Made by a program: the position numbers and the translations under genes. The notes under the pieces are model-generated. The model was not told where the DNA came from, ran no database searches, and saw only the letters and a list, made by a program, of their open reading frames with translations. DNA of 41,859 nucleotides from a virus, in IMG/VR virus record IMGVR_UViG_3300025617_001059, positions 1 through 41,859 of that record; one strand, given 5' to 3'. Positions within the stretch are counted from its first letter, which is position 1. The number at the start of each line of letters is the position of its first letter. This document shows positions 14,837 to 23,954 of the stretch, piece by piece.

Positions 14837-15471
14837 AAATTGATATAAAAGATATTAAATTTTGGATGGATGCTATCCGCAACAGTGAAGACAGATCAAG
14901 AACATTAGAAAGTTTCTGGGGAGGTCAGTTAGAATCTAAAACTTGGCTAATAGAAAATTTAGAAAAAAGATCACGTATTGCAAACGCACATATTACAATT
15001 TATGGCGGATGGAATGGTGTACTAGCAAGTATGATATTCAATAGCGGCCTCGGTGTTAATTCTATTACAAGCATCGACATCGATCCGATATGCGAACCGA
15101 TTGCATCTATGATGAATAAACGTCAAGAGATGGAGGGCCGATTTGTTGCAGTAACAGGCGATATGGCAAATTATACCGCAATGTCAGATATTGTCATCAA
15201 CACAAGTTGCGAACACATAACCCAAGATCAGTATAATCAATGGATGCACAATCAGCCAGATGATGCGCTATTTGTACTTCAAAGTAATAATTACTACGAG
15301 TGCGATGAACATATTAACTGCTCATCTTCGATTGATGAGTTTGTAAAAAAATCAAATCTTCATCCGTTATGGAAGGGTGAAAAAGAAACACAAAAGTACA
15401 CACGGTACATGATAATTGGAAAGAAACATGACAGTAGTAACTCTAACAGACAGTGCAAAAGATCAAATTAA
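14833..15471 (+). CDS. SAM-dependent methyltransferase (class I-like)
   Basis: 212 residues. ITIYGGWNGVLASMIFNS at about 54-71 takes the place of motif I (glycine-rich SAM loop), and SITSIDIDPICEPIA gives the acidic residue at the end of strand 2. VAVTGDMANY and DIVINTSCEHI correspond to motifs II-IV. The C-terminal part is short. The acceptor is unknown; sugar or peptide methylation fits the neighbourhood. The last 44 bases overlap the IscA-like gene, so the final residues (SSNSNRQCKRSN) are probably not structurally important. Confidence 0.7.
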   Translation: MKIDIKDIKFWMDAIRNSEDRSRTLESFWGGQLESKTWLIENLEKRSRIANAHITIYGGWNGVLASMIFNSGLGVNSITSIDIDPICEPIASMMNKRQEMEGRFVAVTGDMANYTAMSDIVINTSCEHITQDQYNQWMHNQPDDALFVLQSNNYYECDEHINCSSSIDEFVKKSNLHPLWKGEKETQKYTRYMIIGKKHDSSNSNRQCKRSN

Positions 15472-15763
15472 CCAACTATGCGGCGACAACAATGAATGGG
15501 GAGTTAGTTTGAACATCAAAGGCGGCGGATGTGCAGGGTTCGAATACGAATGGGGATTTGCAAAGGAAGACTCGATTGAAAAGAACGATGAAGTAATTGA
15601 TACCGGCAACGGAAAATTTGTTGTTAGCTCGTATAGTATTATGTTTTTGTTAGGGTCAGTTATTGATTATAAAAAAGATATTATGGGTTCAATGTTTGAT
15701 ATACAGAACCCGAATGCAGTTAGCTCTTGCGGGTGCGGAGTTAGTGTGAACTTTGACACTTAA
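15428..15763 (+). CDS. iscA: A-type iron-sulfur carrier (IscA/HesB family)
   Basis: 111 residues from ATG at 15428 (GGAAAG just upstream). The three cluster-binding cysteines are C35 in GGGCAGFEY and C101/C103 in SSCGCGVS, in the canonical CxnCGCG arrangement, and the length matches the family. It carries and hands over Fe-S clusters to apo-proteins. HesB/IscA-like genes are known from T4-like cyanophages. Here the gene sits inside a block of rSAM genes, each of which needs at least one 4Fe-4S cluster, so local supply of clusters to these enzymes is a natural reading. Confidence 0.9.
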   Translation: MTVVTLTDSAKDQINQLCGDNNEWGVSLNIKGGGCAGFEYEWGFAKEDSIEKNDEVIDTGNGKFVVSSYSIMFLLGSVIDYKKDIMGSMFDIQNPNAVSSCGCGVSVNFDT

Positions 15764-15772
15764 GGATTAAAA

Positions 15773-16813
15773 ATGAAAAATACCATATGCCCACTAGCTT
15801 GGCACAATCTAGCACAAACACAACACGGGTCTGTTTCTATCTGTAGTAATAATATTGTTAATATGTCAGGAGAACAAAGCGACAATATTTCAACTGACTT
15901 TCAAATGATACGACACGAAATGATGAACGATATTCGTCCAGCATATTGCCAAAAATGTTTTATCGAAGAAGACAAAGGTTTTAATAGCAAACGACAAGAT
16001 GCACTTAAAAATAATAATGATTTTAATCCCAAAGATGAAAATCCTGGAAAACTAACGTCTATTGAAATATATAGCGATTGGGCATCTGATATTGAAGATA
16101 CCACAGATATTACTACTATAACTTTTTTAGAAAATAATAGTTTAGAACTTCAAAGTCATTCTGATTTTTTAATAGGGTTTGTTGCATCAGGACAATCAAG
16201 AAACATGTCATTGGTTTATAACCTCTCTAGTACCATTGGATTACATAATAAATTTAATAATATCTGGAACATGTTCAAACATGTTACATTAAACATTGCA
16301 ATCGACGGCATTGACGAAAAACATAACTGGTTTAATCCTAATATTCATTTCCATAAAATTGAAAACCATTTGAATTTTCTTAGAGGAACAGTAGGACACC
16401 ATGTTAGTATTAATGTAACTGCTAGAGTTAATATGTTAACTGCTCCATATCTCGATAGATTAGCATTATGGAAGAAAAATAGTGCCAATAGTTTAAATAA
16501 GGATGGCGGTCTAATTAACCTTTACATGGACACCAATCCGAACTTAGATATTCGTAGGTTGCCTATGCACTTAAAAGGTTATACAAAACTAAAAATTGAA
16601 AGACTAATAGACGCTCATCGAATTGATACAGTCTTTAATTCAGCAGTAACTGGTAGAAAGGTATGGACTGGTCTCATTGACTATATGTACTCCGAAGACT
16701 TGTCTCAACATTTACCTGATACATTAAATTATATAAAAGAACAAGACAACAAAAACAACACAAATTGGAAAGAAGTATTTCCAGAATTATCCGATATAGA
16801 GGACGATTTATGA
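15773..16813 (+). CDS. Degenerate N-twitch radical SAM-like protein lacking the CxxxCxxC motif
   Basis: 346 residues. It is clearly a paralogue of the 443-residue protein at 19899: both have an N-terminal CPLxW module (C6, C24, C59, C62 here), KCFxEE-KG--SKRQ, and a shared C-terminus (KVWTGLIDYMYSEDLS against QRWVGLIDYMMSEDWS, then NWKEVFPEL). Where the paralogue has LRLGNICNLKCVMC, this protein reads IEIYSDWASDIEDT, with no cysteine, and GGEP is also missing. It therefore cannot bind the SAM-cleaving cluster but may keep the N-terminal auxiliary cluster site. It is an intact open frame with AGGA before its ATG, which suggests a retained non-catalytic partner role rather than a decaying pseudogene. 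Confidence 0.75.
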   Translation: MKNTICPLAWHNLAQTQHGSVSICSNNIVNMSGEQSDNISTDFQMIRHEMMNDIRPAYCQKCFIEEDKGFNSKRQDALKNNNDFNPKDENPGKLTSIEIYSDWASDIEDTTDITTITFLENNSLELQSHSDFLIGFVASGQSRNMSLVYNLSSTIGLHNKFNNIWNMFKHVTLNIAIDGIDEKHNWFNPNIHFHKIENHLNFLRGTVGHHVSINVTARVNMLTAPYLDRLALWKKNSANSLNKDGGLINLYMDTNPNLDIRRLPMHLKGYTKLKIERLIDAHRIDTVFNSAVTGRKVWTGLIDYMYSEDLSQHLPDTLNYIKEQDNKNNTNWKEVFPELSDIEDDL

Positions 16814-17313
16814 GTTTAGAAGAATTTAAAAACAAAACATGGCAAACTCCGGTTGCTAAGGATATAAGCCAAGAGCAATTACAACGCCTAATTGACATTT
16901 TAGATATCGATGATTTCCAGACTGTGATTATTGTTAACACTGCTAGTGAATGCGGGTTTACACGACAGTATGCAGATTTACAAAAATTTTATAATGACAA
17001 CAAGGACAACGGATTATTAGTTGTTGCTCAACCTTCTAATAATTTTGGTCAGCAAGAACCTGGAGAAGATAACGAAATTAAAGAATTTTGTAATACTAAC
17101 TTTGGAGTAACTTTTCCTATCTTGCCCAAGGCAGATGTAGTTAACGAAAACTCAACCGAATTGTATAATCTACTAGCAGAGATTACTGGTCAACGTCCAA
17201 TGTGGAACTTCCACAAATACATTATTTCAAAAAAACTTAATAAACTAATAAGCACAAATCACTTCAATGAGATTGACGAGCGATTTATTAATGACGTGAA
17301 AGCAACGTTATGA
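16810..17313 (+). CDS. Glutathione peroxidase-like thiol peroxidase
   Basis: 167 residues from ATG at 16810, which overlaps the preceding stop (ATGA). The peroxidatic Cys48 is in NTASECGFTRQY. PSNNFGQQEPG is the second family block, with Asn where the catalytic Gln often sits, and Trp132-Asn133 are in MWNFHKY. It has Cys rather than selenocysteine, so it probably uses thioredoxin or a similar reductant. It would remove peroxides, plausibly protecting the many oxygen-sensitive Fe-S enzymes encoded around it. Confidence 0.88.
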   Translation: MSLEEFKNKTWQTPVAKDISQEQLQRLIDILDIDDFQTVIIVNTASECGFTRQYADLQKFYNDNKDNGLLVVAQPSNNFGQQEPGEDNEIKEFCNTNFGVTFPILPKADVVNENSTELYNLLAEITGQRPMWNFHKYIISKKLNKLISTNHFNEIDERFINDVKATL

Positions 17314-18857
17314 ACCATGCCCTGTTCTTTTCGTTAACCGGTAAACGCTGGGAAAGAGCATTGTGGCCGCACAGGGTTGCTACCTTCTTAAGAATGCACG
17401 ACTGGGACGCCGAGGTAATTGATTATACAGCTTTTTGGAAATTAGAAGAGTTACAAGAATTAGTTAGATCGCGTGTATCGAAAAATACAGTTATGTTTTG
17501 TTTTGGAACTGCATTTTTAAATCCTTGGAGTCCGTACCTAAATACATTTATAAAGTGGCTTAAAGATGAGTATCCAAAAATACCTGTAGTTGTAGGCGGG
17601 CAAAATGCATTAACCACTCCTGCTGAACATGTAGACTACTGGGTTGACAGTTACGGAGAAAATGCAATACTTGCATTATGCCGCCATCTTATCGGAACTC
17701 TATCGGAACCTCTTCGTACTGATCCTGCATTTTTTGGTAGCAAACAAGTCATTAGAGGATTGTCTCACTATCCTTCTACTCCGCTAGAATCGTATATTGT
17801 TGACTATGAACCTCGAGATTTTATAACACCTTACGATTGTCCTCAAATCGAAACTGCTCGAGGTTGTATGTTTAATTGTTCGTATTGTAATTTTCCGTTG
17901 TTAGGACAAACTAAAGATGTTAGTATTAGCAAGGAACAATTTAAAAAACAGATACAAACAGGATTTGAAAAATGGGGTGTTGTTAATTGGAGAGTAATGG
18001 ATGAGACATTCAATGACAGGCCCGAAAAGATACAAAAATATGCACAGGCAGTTGACGAATTAGGATACAACATATGGATGTGCGGATTTGCAAGGGGTGA
18101 CCTTGTAATCAATCACGAAAAGTATTGGGACGACTACATACGATTAGGATTCTTAGGACACTCTATGGGCATCGAAACTTTTAACAGAGATGCTGGCAAA
18201 TTTGTCCGCAAAGGAGTTGATACAAAAAAGCTCCAAGAAGGATTGTTAAAATTCCAAATGTACACAGATATTCATGCACCTAATCGTTATAGAGCTAACA
18301 TACAAATGATTTGCGGCATACCTGGCGAAACTGAAGAGTCGTGGTATAATTCTATGGATTGGCTTAACACTCATTGGACAAGACAAAGTGCTAGTGCGCA
18401 TATATTAGAAATCGGCGACTACGATGAAAGCCTTACAAATCAAAGCAGATTTACAAAGCAATTAAAAGACAACGGTCTTAAAAAATTAAAAGCTCAACGC
18501 AATGACGGATACGTTGTAACAAAAAGTAAAGATGACGATGTTACATTCCAATCAACTACTCCTCGAGGCGGTGGCGTAGGAAGTACTCGAAACGATATTG
18601 TTATTTGGGAACATGATACAATGGACTGGTACAAGGCAAAAGAGTTAGTTTCTGAGTTTTACAGTGATAAAGGATTCAAGGGACTTGCCGGATGTAATCC
18701 TTTCTTATCTGATAGATTATTCCAGTACCATGAAACTAGCAAGTACGAAGAAATATATGATAAAAAGATTTCCGAAACACCGACCTCTGATCCTAAATTT
18801 AAAAGGCTAGTACAAAGTTATATCGATAACAAATTAAATTGGAATTGTAATGTTTAA
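17310..18857 (+). CDS. B12-binding-domain-type radical SAM protein
   Basis: 515 residues. Residues 1-135 form an alpha/beta domain of the kind that precedes class B rSAM enzymes (MFCFGTAFLNPW, IPVVVGGQNALT, HVDYWVDSYGENA). The cobalamin-ligand DxHxxG motif is not evident. The rSAM site is C186, C190, C193 in ARGCMFNCSYCNFP. Later segments WRVMDETFNDRPEKI, LGHSMGIETFNRD and MICGIPGETEESW are typical of the B12-rSAM barrel. Candidate chemistry is methylation, ring contraction or another radical reaction on an unactivated carbon. It overlaps both neighbours by a few bases. Confidence 0.82.
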   Translation: MNHALFFSLTGKRWERALWPHRVATFLRMHDWDAEVIDYTAFWKLEELQELVRSRVSKNTVMFCFGTAFLNPWSPYLNTFIKWLKDEYPKIPVVVGGQNALTTPAEHVDYWVDSYGENAILALCRHLIGTLSEPLRTDPAFFGSKQVIRGLSHYPSTPLESYIVDYEPRDFITPYDCPQIETARGCMFNCSYCNFPLLGQTKDVSISKEQFKKQIQTGFEKWGVVNWRVMDETFNDRPEKIQKYAQAVDELGYNIWMCGFARGDLVINHEKYWDDYIRLGFLGHSMGIETFNRDAGKFVRKGVDTKKLQEGLLKFQMYTDIHAPNRYRANIQMICGIPGETEESWYNSMDWLNTHWTRQSASAHILEIGDYDESLTNQSRFTKQLKDNGLKKLKAQRNDGYVVTKSKDDDVTFQSTTPRGGGVGSTRNDIVIWEHDTMDWYKAKELVSEFYSDKGFKGLAGCNPFLSDRLFQYHETSKYEEIYDKKISETPTSDPKFKRLVQSYIDNKLNWNCNV

Positions 18858-19923
18858 ATTTAATCAGTTGCGAGACATGCACCTAGAAATAACAAATGCT
18901 TGTCAGGCAAGTTGCCCAATGTGTCCTAGAAATATTAATAGTGGAATTGAAAACCCTTTGATAACTGTCAAAGAATGGACATTGGCTGATTTTAAAAAAA
19001 TCATGTGTAAGGACACATTGTCTCAGCTAGACGGTTTTTACTTTTGCGGAAACTACGGTGATCCGATCATCGCTAAAGATTTGATTCCGATGATAGAATA
19101 TGCAGTTTCAATTAACCCGCAGTTATTCATTCGGGTACATACTAATGGCGGAGCAAGGACAACTGATTGGTGGTCTCGGTTAGCATCTGCATTACCTCAG
19201 AGGCACGAAGTAATCTTTGCATTAGACGGAGTTGGTAGCACTCACAGTTTATACAGAGTAGGAACAAAATACGATACTGTGATTAACAATGCAACAGCAT
19301 TTATACAAGCAGGAGGTGTTGCCCAATGGTGTTTTATTAAGTTTAAACATAACGAACATCAGGAACAGCAAGCAAAGCAAATCGCAGAAGAATTAAAATT
19401 TGCAAAATTTGTGGTTAAAAATTCCAGCAGGTTTATTTTAGAACCTAGAGTTCCTGTGCTTGATAGAACTGGTACACACTTGTACGACATAGAGCCTAGT
19501 ACCGATACTGAGTTAAAATTTGTAGATGAAAAAACTATTAACAGTTATAAAGAAATTCTTCAATTGTCTACAATTGATTGTCAAGTAAAAAACAATAAAG
19601 AAGTATTCATTGATGCATACGGTACACTGTTTCCCTGTTGCTGGCTTGCTAGTATAAGTTTTGATTATGTTGAAGACAACGAAGCATTTGAAGTTCGGTA
19701 CGAAATGAAAAAAGAACAACAGAATCTTATTGACGAGTTAGGCGGGCTAAACAAATTAAATGCTAAAAATAATAGTATTGAGGATATTATAGATTCTAAA
19801 GAATACCAAACCATATGGAAGCCTCATTGGGATAACAAAGAACTAATTACTTGTGCAAGGCAATGCGGAAACGCTGACTTTGCAAAATCTAAAGATCAAT
19901 GGATAGAAGTAAAACAACTGTGA
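18850..19923 (+). CDS. Radical SAM enzyme with SPASM-like C-terminus
   Basis: 357 residues. C18, C22, C25 in ITNACQASCPMCPRN are the cluster ligands; FYFCGNYGDPI replaces GGEP with a related GDP loop, common in SPASM-domain oxidoreductases. The C-terminal region has IDAYGTLFPCCWLASI and CARQCGNADF, six or so cysteines arranged as in SPASM/twitch domains. Proteins of this type are found in peptide- and cofactor-maturing systems and in marine surface-polysaccharide loci. The last codons overlap the next gene. Confidence 0.82.
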   Translation: MFKFNQLRDMHLEITNACQASCPMCPRNINSGIENPLITVKEWTLADFKKIMCKDTLSQLDGFYFCGNYGDPIIAKDLIPMIEYAVSINPQLFIRVHTNGGARTTDWWSRLASALPQRHEVIFALDGVGSTHSLYRVGTKYDTVINNATAFIQAGGVAQWCFIKFKHNEHQEQQAKQIAEELKFAKFVVKNSSRFILEPRVPVLDRTGTHLYDIEPSTDTELKFVDEKTINSYKEILQLSTIDCQVKNNKEVFIDAYGTLFPCCWLASISFDYVEDNEAFEVRYEMKKEQQNLIDELGGLNKLNAKNNSIEDIIDSKEYQTIWKPHWDNKELITCARQCGNADFAKSKDQWIEVKQL

Positions 19924-21230
19924 ATAGTAAAACATTTTGCCCATTACCGTGGATACACTTAGCAACCAGACCTAATGGCGATGTTAGAGTATGTTGTACT
20001 GCTAATGCCAGCGGTGCAGGTAAGACTGATAACAAAACAGCTGGCCTTGTTAAAAAAGATGGTATTGCAATGAACATGCGAGATCATACAATCGAGGAAG
20101 TATGGAACAGTGAGCATATGCGTACAACTAGAATACAAATGCTCAATAACGAAGTTCCGGAAAGTTGCCGAAAGTGTTTTGTTGAAGAGTCTAAGGGAAT
20201 TGTCAGTAAACGACAGTGGGAAACTGAAGTGTGGAAAGATAGAATTGATCTAAAAGAGATAGTAGATCAAACCGATCAAGATGGTAACTTACCTGTACAT
20301 ATTCCTTACTTCGATTTAAGACTAGGTAATATATGTAATTTAAAATGCGTAATGTGTAGCCCACACGATTCTAGCAGTTGGATCAAAGACTGGAAACTAC
20401 AATATCCCAAATATAAATTAAATGACTTAAAACAAGATCAAGGTTGGGATCCAGCGTTTGATTATACTTGGTACAAAAAAGGGTCTTTTATAGATTCTAT
20501 GAAAGAACAAGCACAGCATATTAAAGAACTTTATTTTGCTGGCGGCGAACCTTTAATGATACCAGAACATTATGCTATACTACAGTTTATGGTAGATAAC
20601 GACTATGCTAAAAACTGTTGTATTAGATACAACAGCAACGGCTTAAAAATAAACCCAGAGCTGTTTGAACTATGGAATCATTTTAAAGAGATTACATTTA
20701 ATTTTAGTATTGATGCATACGGCGAAAAAAATGATTATATCCGCTATCCTAGTAAATGGGAAGACATTGAAAGTAATTTAGTACAACTAGATCAGTCAGG
20801 CGCCAATATTAAAATCAATATCGCGGCGGCAGTTCAATTACTTAACGTATCCTGTATTAACGAGTTAGCCGAGTGGAAACTTTTGCAAAATTTTAATAAG
20901 GTAAATGCTAAAACACAAGGCGGAATCATCAGTACCCATTTAGTTTACTTTCCTAGTTATCTAAATGTAAAAGTTCTTCCTTTAGAAATCAAACTTAAAG
21001 TTAAAAGTAAAATTGAAAAATTCATCAACATCCAGTTAGATAATGCCGATTGGGTATCTCATCCTATGGGCAAGCAACGGTGGGTTGGACTAATTGACTA
21101 TATGATGTCTGAAGACTGGTCAAACAAGATTCCTGCAACTGTAGAATACTTGGATGCATGCGATAACCAAAGAGGAACCGATTGGAGAAATACTTTTCCA
21201 GAGTTGAGAGGATTAGATGAATATACATAA
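19899..21230 (+). CDS. Twitch-domain radical SAM protein (N-terminal auxiliary cluster)
   Basis: 443 residues if it starts at the ATG at 19899. A GTG at 19920 overlapping the previous TGA would give MNSKTFCPLPW, closer to the starts of the paralogues. N-terminal cysteines C14, C32, C33, C90 and C93 form the twitch-type module (FCPLPW, VCCTANASG, CRKCFVEE). The rSAM motif is at C146, C150, C153 (CNLKCVMC), followed by SPHDSSSW, and GGEP at 215-218. It is a close paralogue of the minus-strand protein at 25085 and of the cysteine-less protein at 15773. Substrate unknown. Confidence 0.85.
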   Translation: MDRSKTTVNSKTFCPLPWIHLATRPNGDVRVCCTANASGAGKTDNKTAGLVKKDGIAMNMRDHTIEEVWNSEHMRTTRIQMLNNEVPESCRKCFVEESKGIVSKRQWETEVWKDRIDLKEIVDQTDQDGNLPVHIPYFDLRLGNICNLKCVMCSPHDSSSWIKDWKLQYPKYKLNDLKQDQGWDPAFDYTWYKKGSFIDSMKEQAQHIKELYFAGGEPLMIPEHYAILQFMVDNDYAKNCCIRYNSNGLKINPELFELWNHFKEITFNFSIDAYGEKNDYIRYPSKWEDIESNLVQLDQSGANIKINIAAAVQLLNVSCINELAEWKLLQNFNKVNAKTQGGIISTHLVYFPSYLNVKVLPLEIKLKVKSKIEKFINIQLDNADWVSHPMGKQRWVGLIDYMMSEDWSNKIPATVEYLDACDNQRGTDWRNTFPELRGLDEYT

Positions 21231-22260
21231 AATAGAGTCTAACATAGATAGCGACATTTTACGTATTGAGTTATTTTTAAGTAATCAATGTAATTATTCT
21301 TGCTGGTATTGCTTCCCCGGATTTAATGAAGGTACACACTTGTGGCCCAAGCTAGATAAAGTTATTCCTAATTTATCACACCTGCTGGACTACTATATAA
21401 AACACAAAAATAAAAAACGATTCATCTTACATATTATTGGCGGCGAGCCTACACTATGGAAAGACCTTGGAAAGTTTGTACAGTATTTCAAAGAAAATTA
21501 TAATGTTATAATTAGTATGAGCTCTAATGGTAGCAGAACACTAAGATGGTGGGAAAAGTACGGAGAATTTTTTGATCATGTTATTCTAAGCACACATCAC
21601 GAACGTGCAGACGTTCCGCATATTAGTAACGTTGCTGACATTCTATATAAGAAAAAAGTATGGGTAAACGCTACAGTGTTAATGGATCAGTTTGCATGGG
21701 ACAAATGTTTAGGTAACATTAAACAATTACGAAAAAGTAAGTTTCGATGGCCGATTACTGCAATAGCAGTCGATCACCAAAAAATTAATTATACCCAAGA
21801 ACAAAAAAAGTTTTTTAAATTTAGTCTTAAAAGAATTCCATGGCCGCTGTATTATATACAGTGCAAGCGACTACCTCATAAGATATCTACCATTTATTTT
21901 AATAATGGCAAGAAAAAGAAAGTGCCTCACAATTGGATGAAGCTAAACGGCTATAACTTTTTTAAAGGTTGGGATTGTAATATTGGTATTGATACAATGT
22001 TTATCGACAAGAACGGAGAGCTAAGAGGAGCATGCGGTAGCAAGTTGTTTAACTTAGATTTTCATTACAACATTTTTGACGATGACTTTGTAGAAAAATT
22101 CAATCCAGATCTACAACCGCAAACATGTCCATTTGATTGTTGTAAGTGTATGCCCGAAATAAACTGTAGTAAAGAACTTAAGGACGTTTCTTTGAAAGAG
22201 GAATGTCCGCCGCACAAGTACACCAATCCCTCGTACATACCACTGGTGAAGCAGGAATAA
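21217..22260 (+). CDS. Radical SAM enzyme, KGWxC group
   Basis: 347 residues. C25, C29, C32 in SNQCNYSCWYCFPG, then LHIIGGEPTLW and ISMSSNGSRT. The C-terminal half has FFKGWDCNIGIDTMFID, GELRGACGSK and TCPFDCCKC, so the auxiliary-cluster region resembles those encoded at 12247, 22178 and 23944. It contains several basic runs (NNGKKKKVPHN). The 3' end overlaps the convergent rSAM gene by 83 bases, so its last 27 codons are antisense to coding sequence. Confidence 0.83.
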   Translation: MNIHKIESNIDSDILRIELFLSNQCNYSCWYCFPGFNEGTHLWPKLDKVIPNLSHLLDYYIKHKNKKRFILHIIGGEPTLWKDLGKFVQYFKENYNVIISMSSNGSRTLRWWEKYGEFFDHVILSTHHERADVPHISNVADILYKKKVWVNATVLMDQFAWDKCLGNIKQLRKSKFRWPITAIAVDHQKINYTQEQKKFFKFSLKRIPWPLYYIQCKRLPHKISTIYFNNGKKKKVPHNWMKLNGYNFFKGWDCNIGIDTMFIDKNGELRGACGSKLFNLDFHYNIFDDDFVEKFNPDLQPQTCPFDCCKCMPEINCSKELKDVSLKEECPPHKYTNPSYIPLVKQE

Positions 22261-23080
22261 CAAACGTACCGTTGTAGATATTACCTAGGCTACCTCCAAC
22301 ACGACAGGTAGCACGATGTACTTCACCATCCCAGTTAATCATTAGGCTTTCGATGCCTGCATTACAACTCCACCCTTTGAATTTATTTTTGTGCAGTTTA
22401 ATAATATCATTAGCATGAAGCGGCTCGTTGTCATATATAGTATTTGGTTTTACTGTAGCATCTTGTTGCATGATCCAATCTAAATCAACACCGTCGTACT
22501 TCATATCATCAAACACATTATGGTCGCCTTCTGTCCAACGTATACGTCTAATAGCATATCGAACATTGTGACTATCAAACAACGTTACTGCACTTCGAAC
22601 CTTATCCATGTGTTCGTGATGTGCCATTACATTTATGTGAAACGGTATGTTTCGATGATTTTCATTGTGTTGAGTAAACAGTAAAATATTTTCTGCAATC
22701 TTACGTGACTGCACTTGATCTTCGAAATGTAGACTAAACACATAGTGATCTACATCCTGCTCTGCATACCATTCCGGTTTACGTGTTCCATTTGTTGTAA
22801 CACTTAACCAATCACATCTTTGTTTAATGTGTTCAAACAACTCTTCGATATTGGGATGTACACACGGCTCTCCACCTGTCAGGCTAATACGAACTGGACG
22901 ATCTAATTCTACTAGAGTGTCAACTGCATCGATTAGATGTTTAATATTAGTATGAGGACTAAAATTATCATGAATGTACGCAGGACAGTATGAGCAATCT
23001 AAGTTACAACGTTTTCCTAGGTTCCATTCTACTTTGACGCAATCTAAGTGTTGCGGGTATATGCTAGATACATCGTACAT
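22178..23080 (-). CDS. Radical SAM enzyme, KGWxC group
   Basis: 300 residues. C25, C29, C32 in LGKRCNLDCSYCPAY, LTGGEPCVHPN and SVTTNGT define the SAM barrel. FKGWSCNAGIESLMIN, EVHRATCRVGG and VCTRDWCTCAADIP define the C-terminal cysteine domain. The final cysteine motif lies inside the 83-base tail-to-tail overlap with the plus-strand gene ending at 22260. It is last of a four-gene minus-strand unit starting at 26356. Ordinary length for a SPASM-type enzyme. Confidence 0.84.
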   Translation of the reverse strand: MYDVSSIYPQHLDCVKVEWNLGKRCNLDCSYCPAYIHDNFSPHTNIKHLIDAVDTLVELDRPVRISLTGGEPCVHPNIEELFEHIKQRCDWLSVTTNGTRKPEWYAEQDVDHYVFSLHFEDQVQSRKIAENILLFTQHNENHRNIPFHINVMAHHEHMDKVRSAVTLFDSHNVRYAIRRIRWTEGDHNVFDDMKYDGVDLDWIMQQDATVKPNTIYDNEPLHANDIIKLHKNKFKGWSCNAGIESLMINWDGEVHRATCRVGGSLGNIYNGTFVIPASPVVCTRDWCTCAADIPLSKKRP

Positions 23081-23954
23081 GCTTTACCTTATTAAATTCT
23101 TTTAGTGTATGCACTACTTCTTTCTGTGTGCAATTTGAAAAATTTGATTTATCAAAGTTAAATTTTGCAACAGGAATCATTCCTGCACTCAATTTATTTT
23201 TTGGAATGTGTTTTGCAACAGGATGTAATGCACACCATACATGAAAAACAAACCTTCGTAGCCAATAGTACGGCTTGGGTGTACTCGGTCCGAACTTAAT
23301 CATAAAGTCTGCATTGTAATGCCTCTGAGGTTTAATATTATTATTACCTACTATAGAGTCATTGTCTTTGAATACATCTAGTAACGGCTTTCCTACTTCA
23401 CAATAATTTAAGTATAGTTCACCAAAGTTCCAACAAAACGTAAACTTATCGTAATCTTTATCTTGTATTGCAAATCGTTTGCTATTCTCAAAGGTACACA
23501 CAATAGTTGCATTTGTGTGTTTATATAAACTTTTTGCGTTCCGAACAAAACTTTCGTATTCGTGTATTAGTATGTTAAATTCTTCTACAGCATCTTGTAC
23601 ATATTTAGGTGCCGAATGAAACCAATCAGTACTGGCATCTCTGTCTCCCCTTAGTTCCTCAAAATGCTTGTGAAGTTTGTTCATTGTTTTTTGAGTAGCA
23701 GTGTTAGACATTCTTAAATTAATCAGTTGTTGATGATAATCGTTAACTATATCAATCTTTTCATTTAATTTTGAAACATAGTATGTATTGTCTTTAATGC
23801 TATTGGGCCAATTTGTAAAACGAGTTGATTCTTTAATACGATATCTGTTTGCTAAACGTGCCCAGTGCTGTGCTATGTCAGAGCTATATACTTCAAATAC
23901 TATATCTCGTTCGCTACTACCGTTAGTCAACGTAATTACAACATCAGTCAACAT
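23064..23954 (-). CDS. Unknown protein within rSAM operon
   Basis: 296 residues from ATG at 23954, which overlaps the end of the upstream rSAM gene by 11 bases; longer readings would lie over that gene. The first part (DVVITLTNGSSERDIVFEVYSSD) looks alpha/beta. A helical middle (KTMNKLHKHFEELRGDRDAS) and a long Trp/Phe/His-rich C-terminal half (FTFCWNFGELYLNYCE, YYWLRRFVFHVWCALHPVAKH) follow. I do not recognise the family. Its fixed place between two rSAM genes makes it a candidate substrate, acceptor-recognition protein or partner. Confidence 0.65.
   Translation of the reverse strand: MLTDVVITLTNGSSERDIVFEVYSSDIAQHWARLANRYRIKESTRFTNWPNSIKDNTYYVSKLNEKIDIVNDYHQQLINLRMSNTATQKTMNKLHKHFEELRGDRDASTDWFHSAPKYVQDAVEEFNILIHEYESFVRNAKSLYKHTNATIVCTFENSKRFAIQDKDYDKFTFCWNFGELYLNYCEVGKPLLDVFKDNDSIVGNNNIKPQRHYNADFMIKFGPSTPKPYYWLRRFVFHVWCALHPVAKHIPKNKLSAGMIPVAKFNFDKSNFSNCTQKEVVHTLKEFNKVKHVRCI

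Noticed and set aside
15773-16813. Calling the cysteine-less rSAM relative a pseudogene
   Set aside because: The frame is open over its full length, has a ribosome-binding site, is coupled to the next gene, and keeps conserved N- and C-terminal blocks.
17310-17720. A confirmed cobalamin-binding domain
   Set aside because: The alpha/beta layout fits, but the DxHxxG motif is not visible, so binding of B12 is not claimed.
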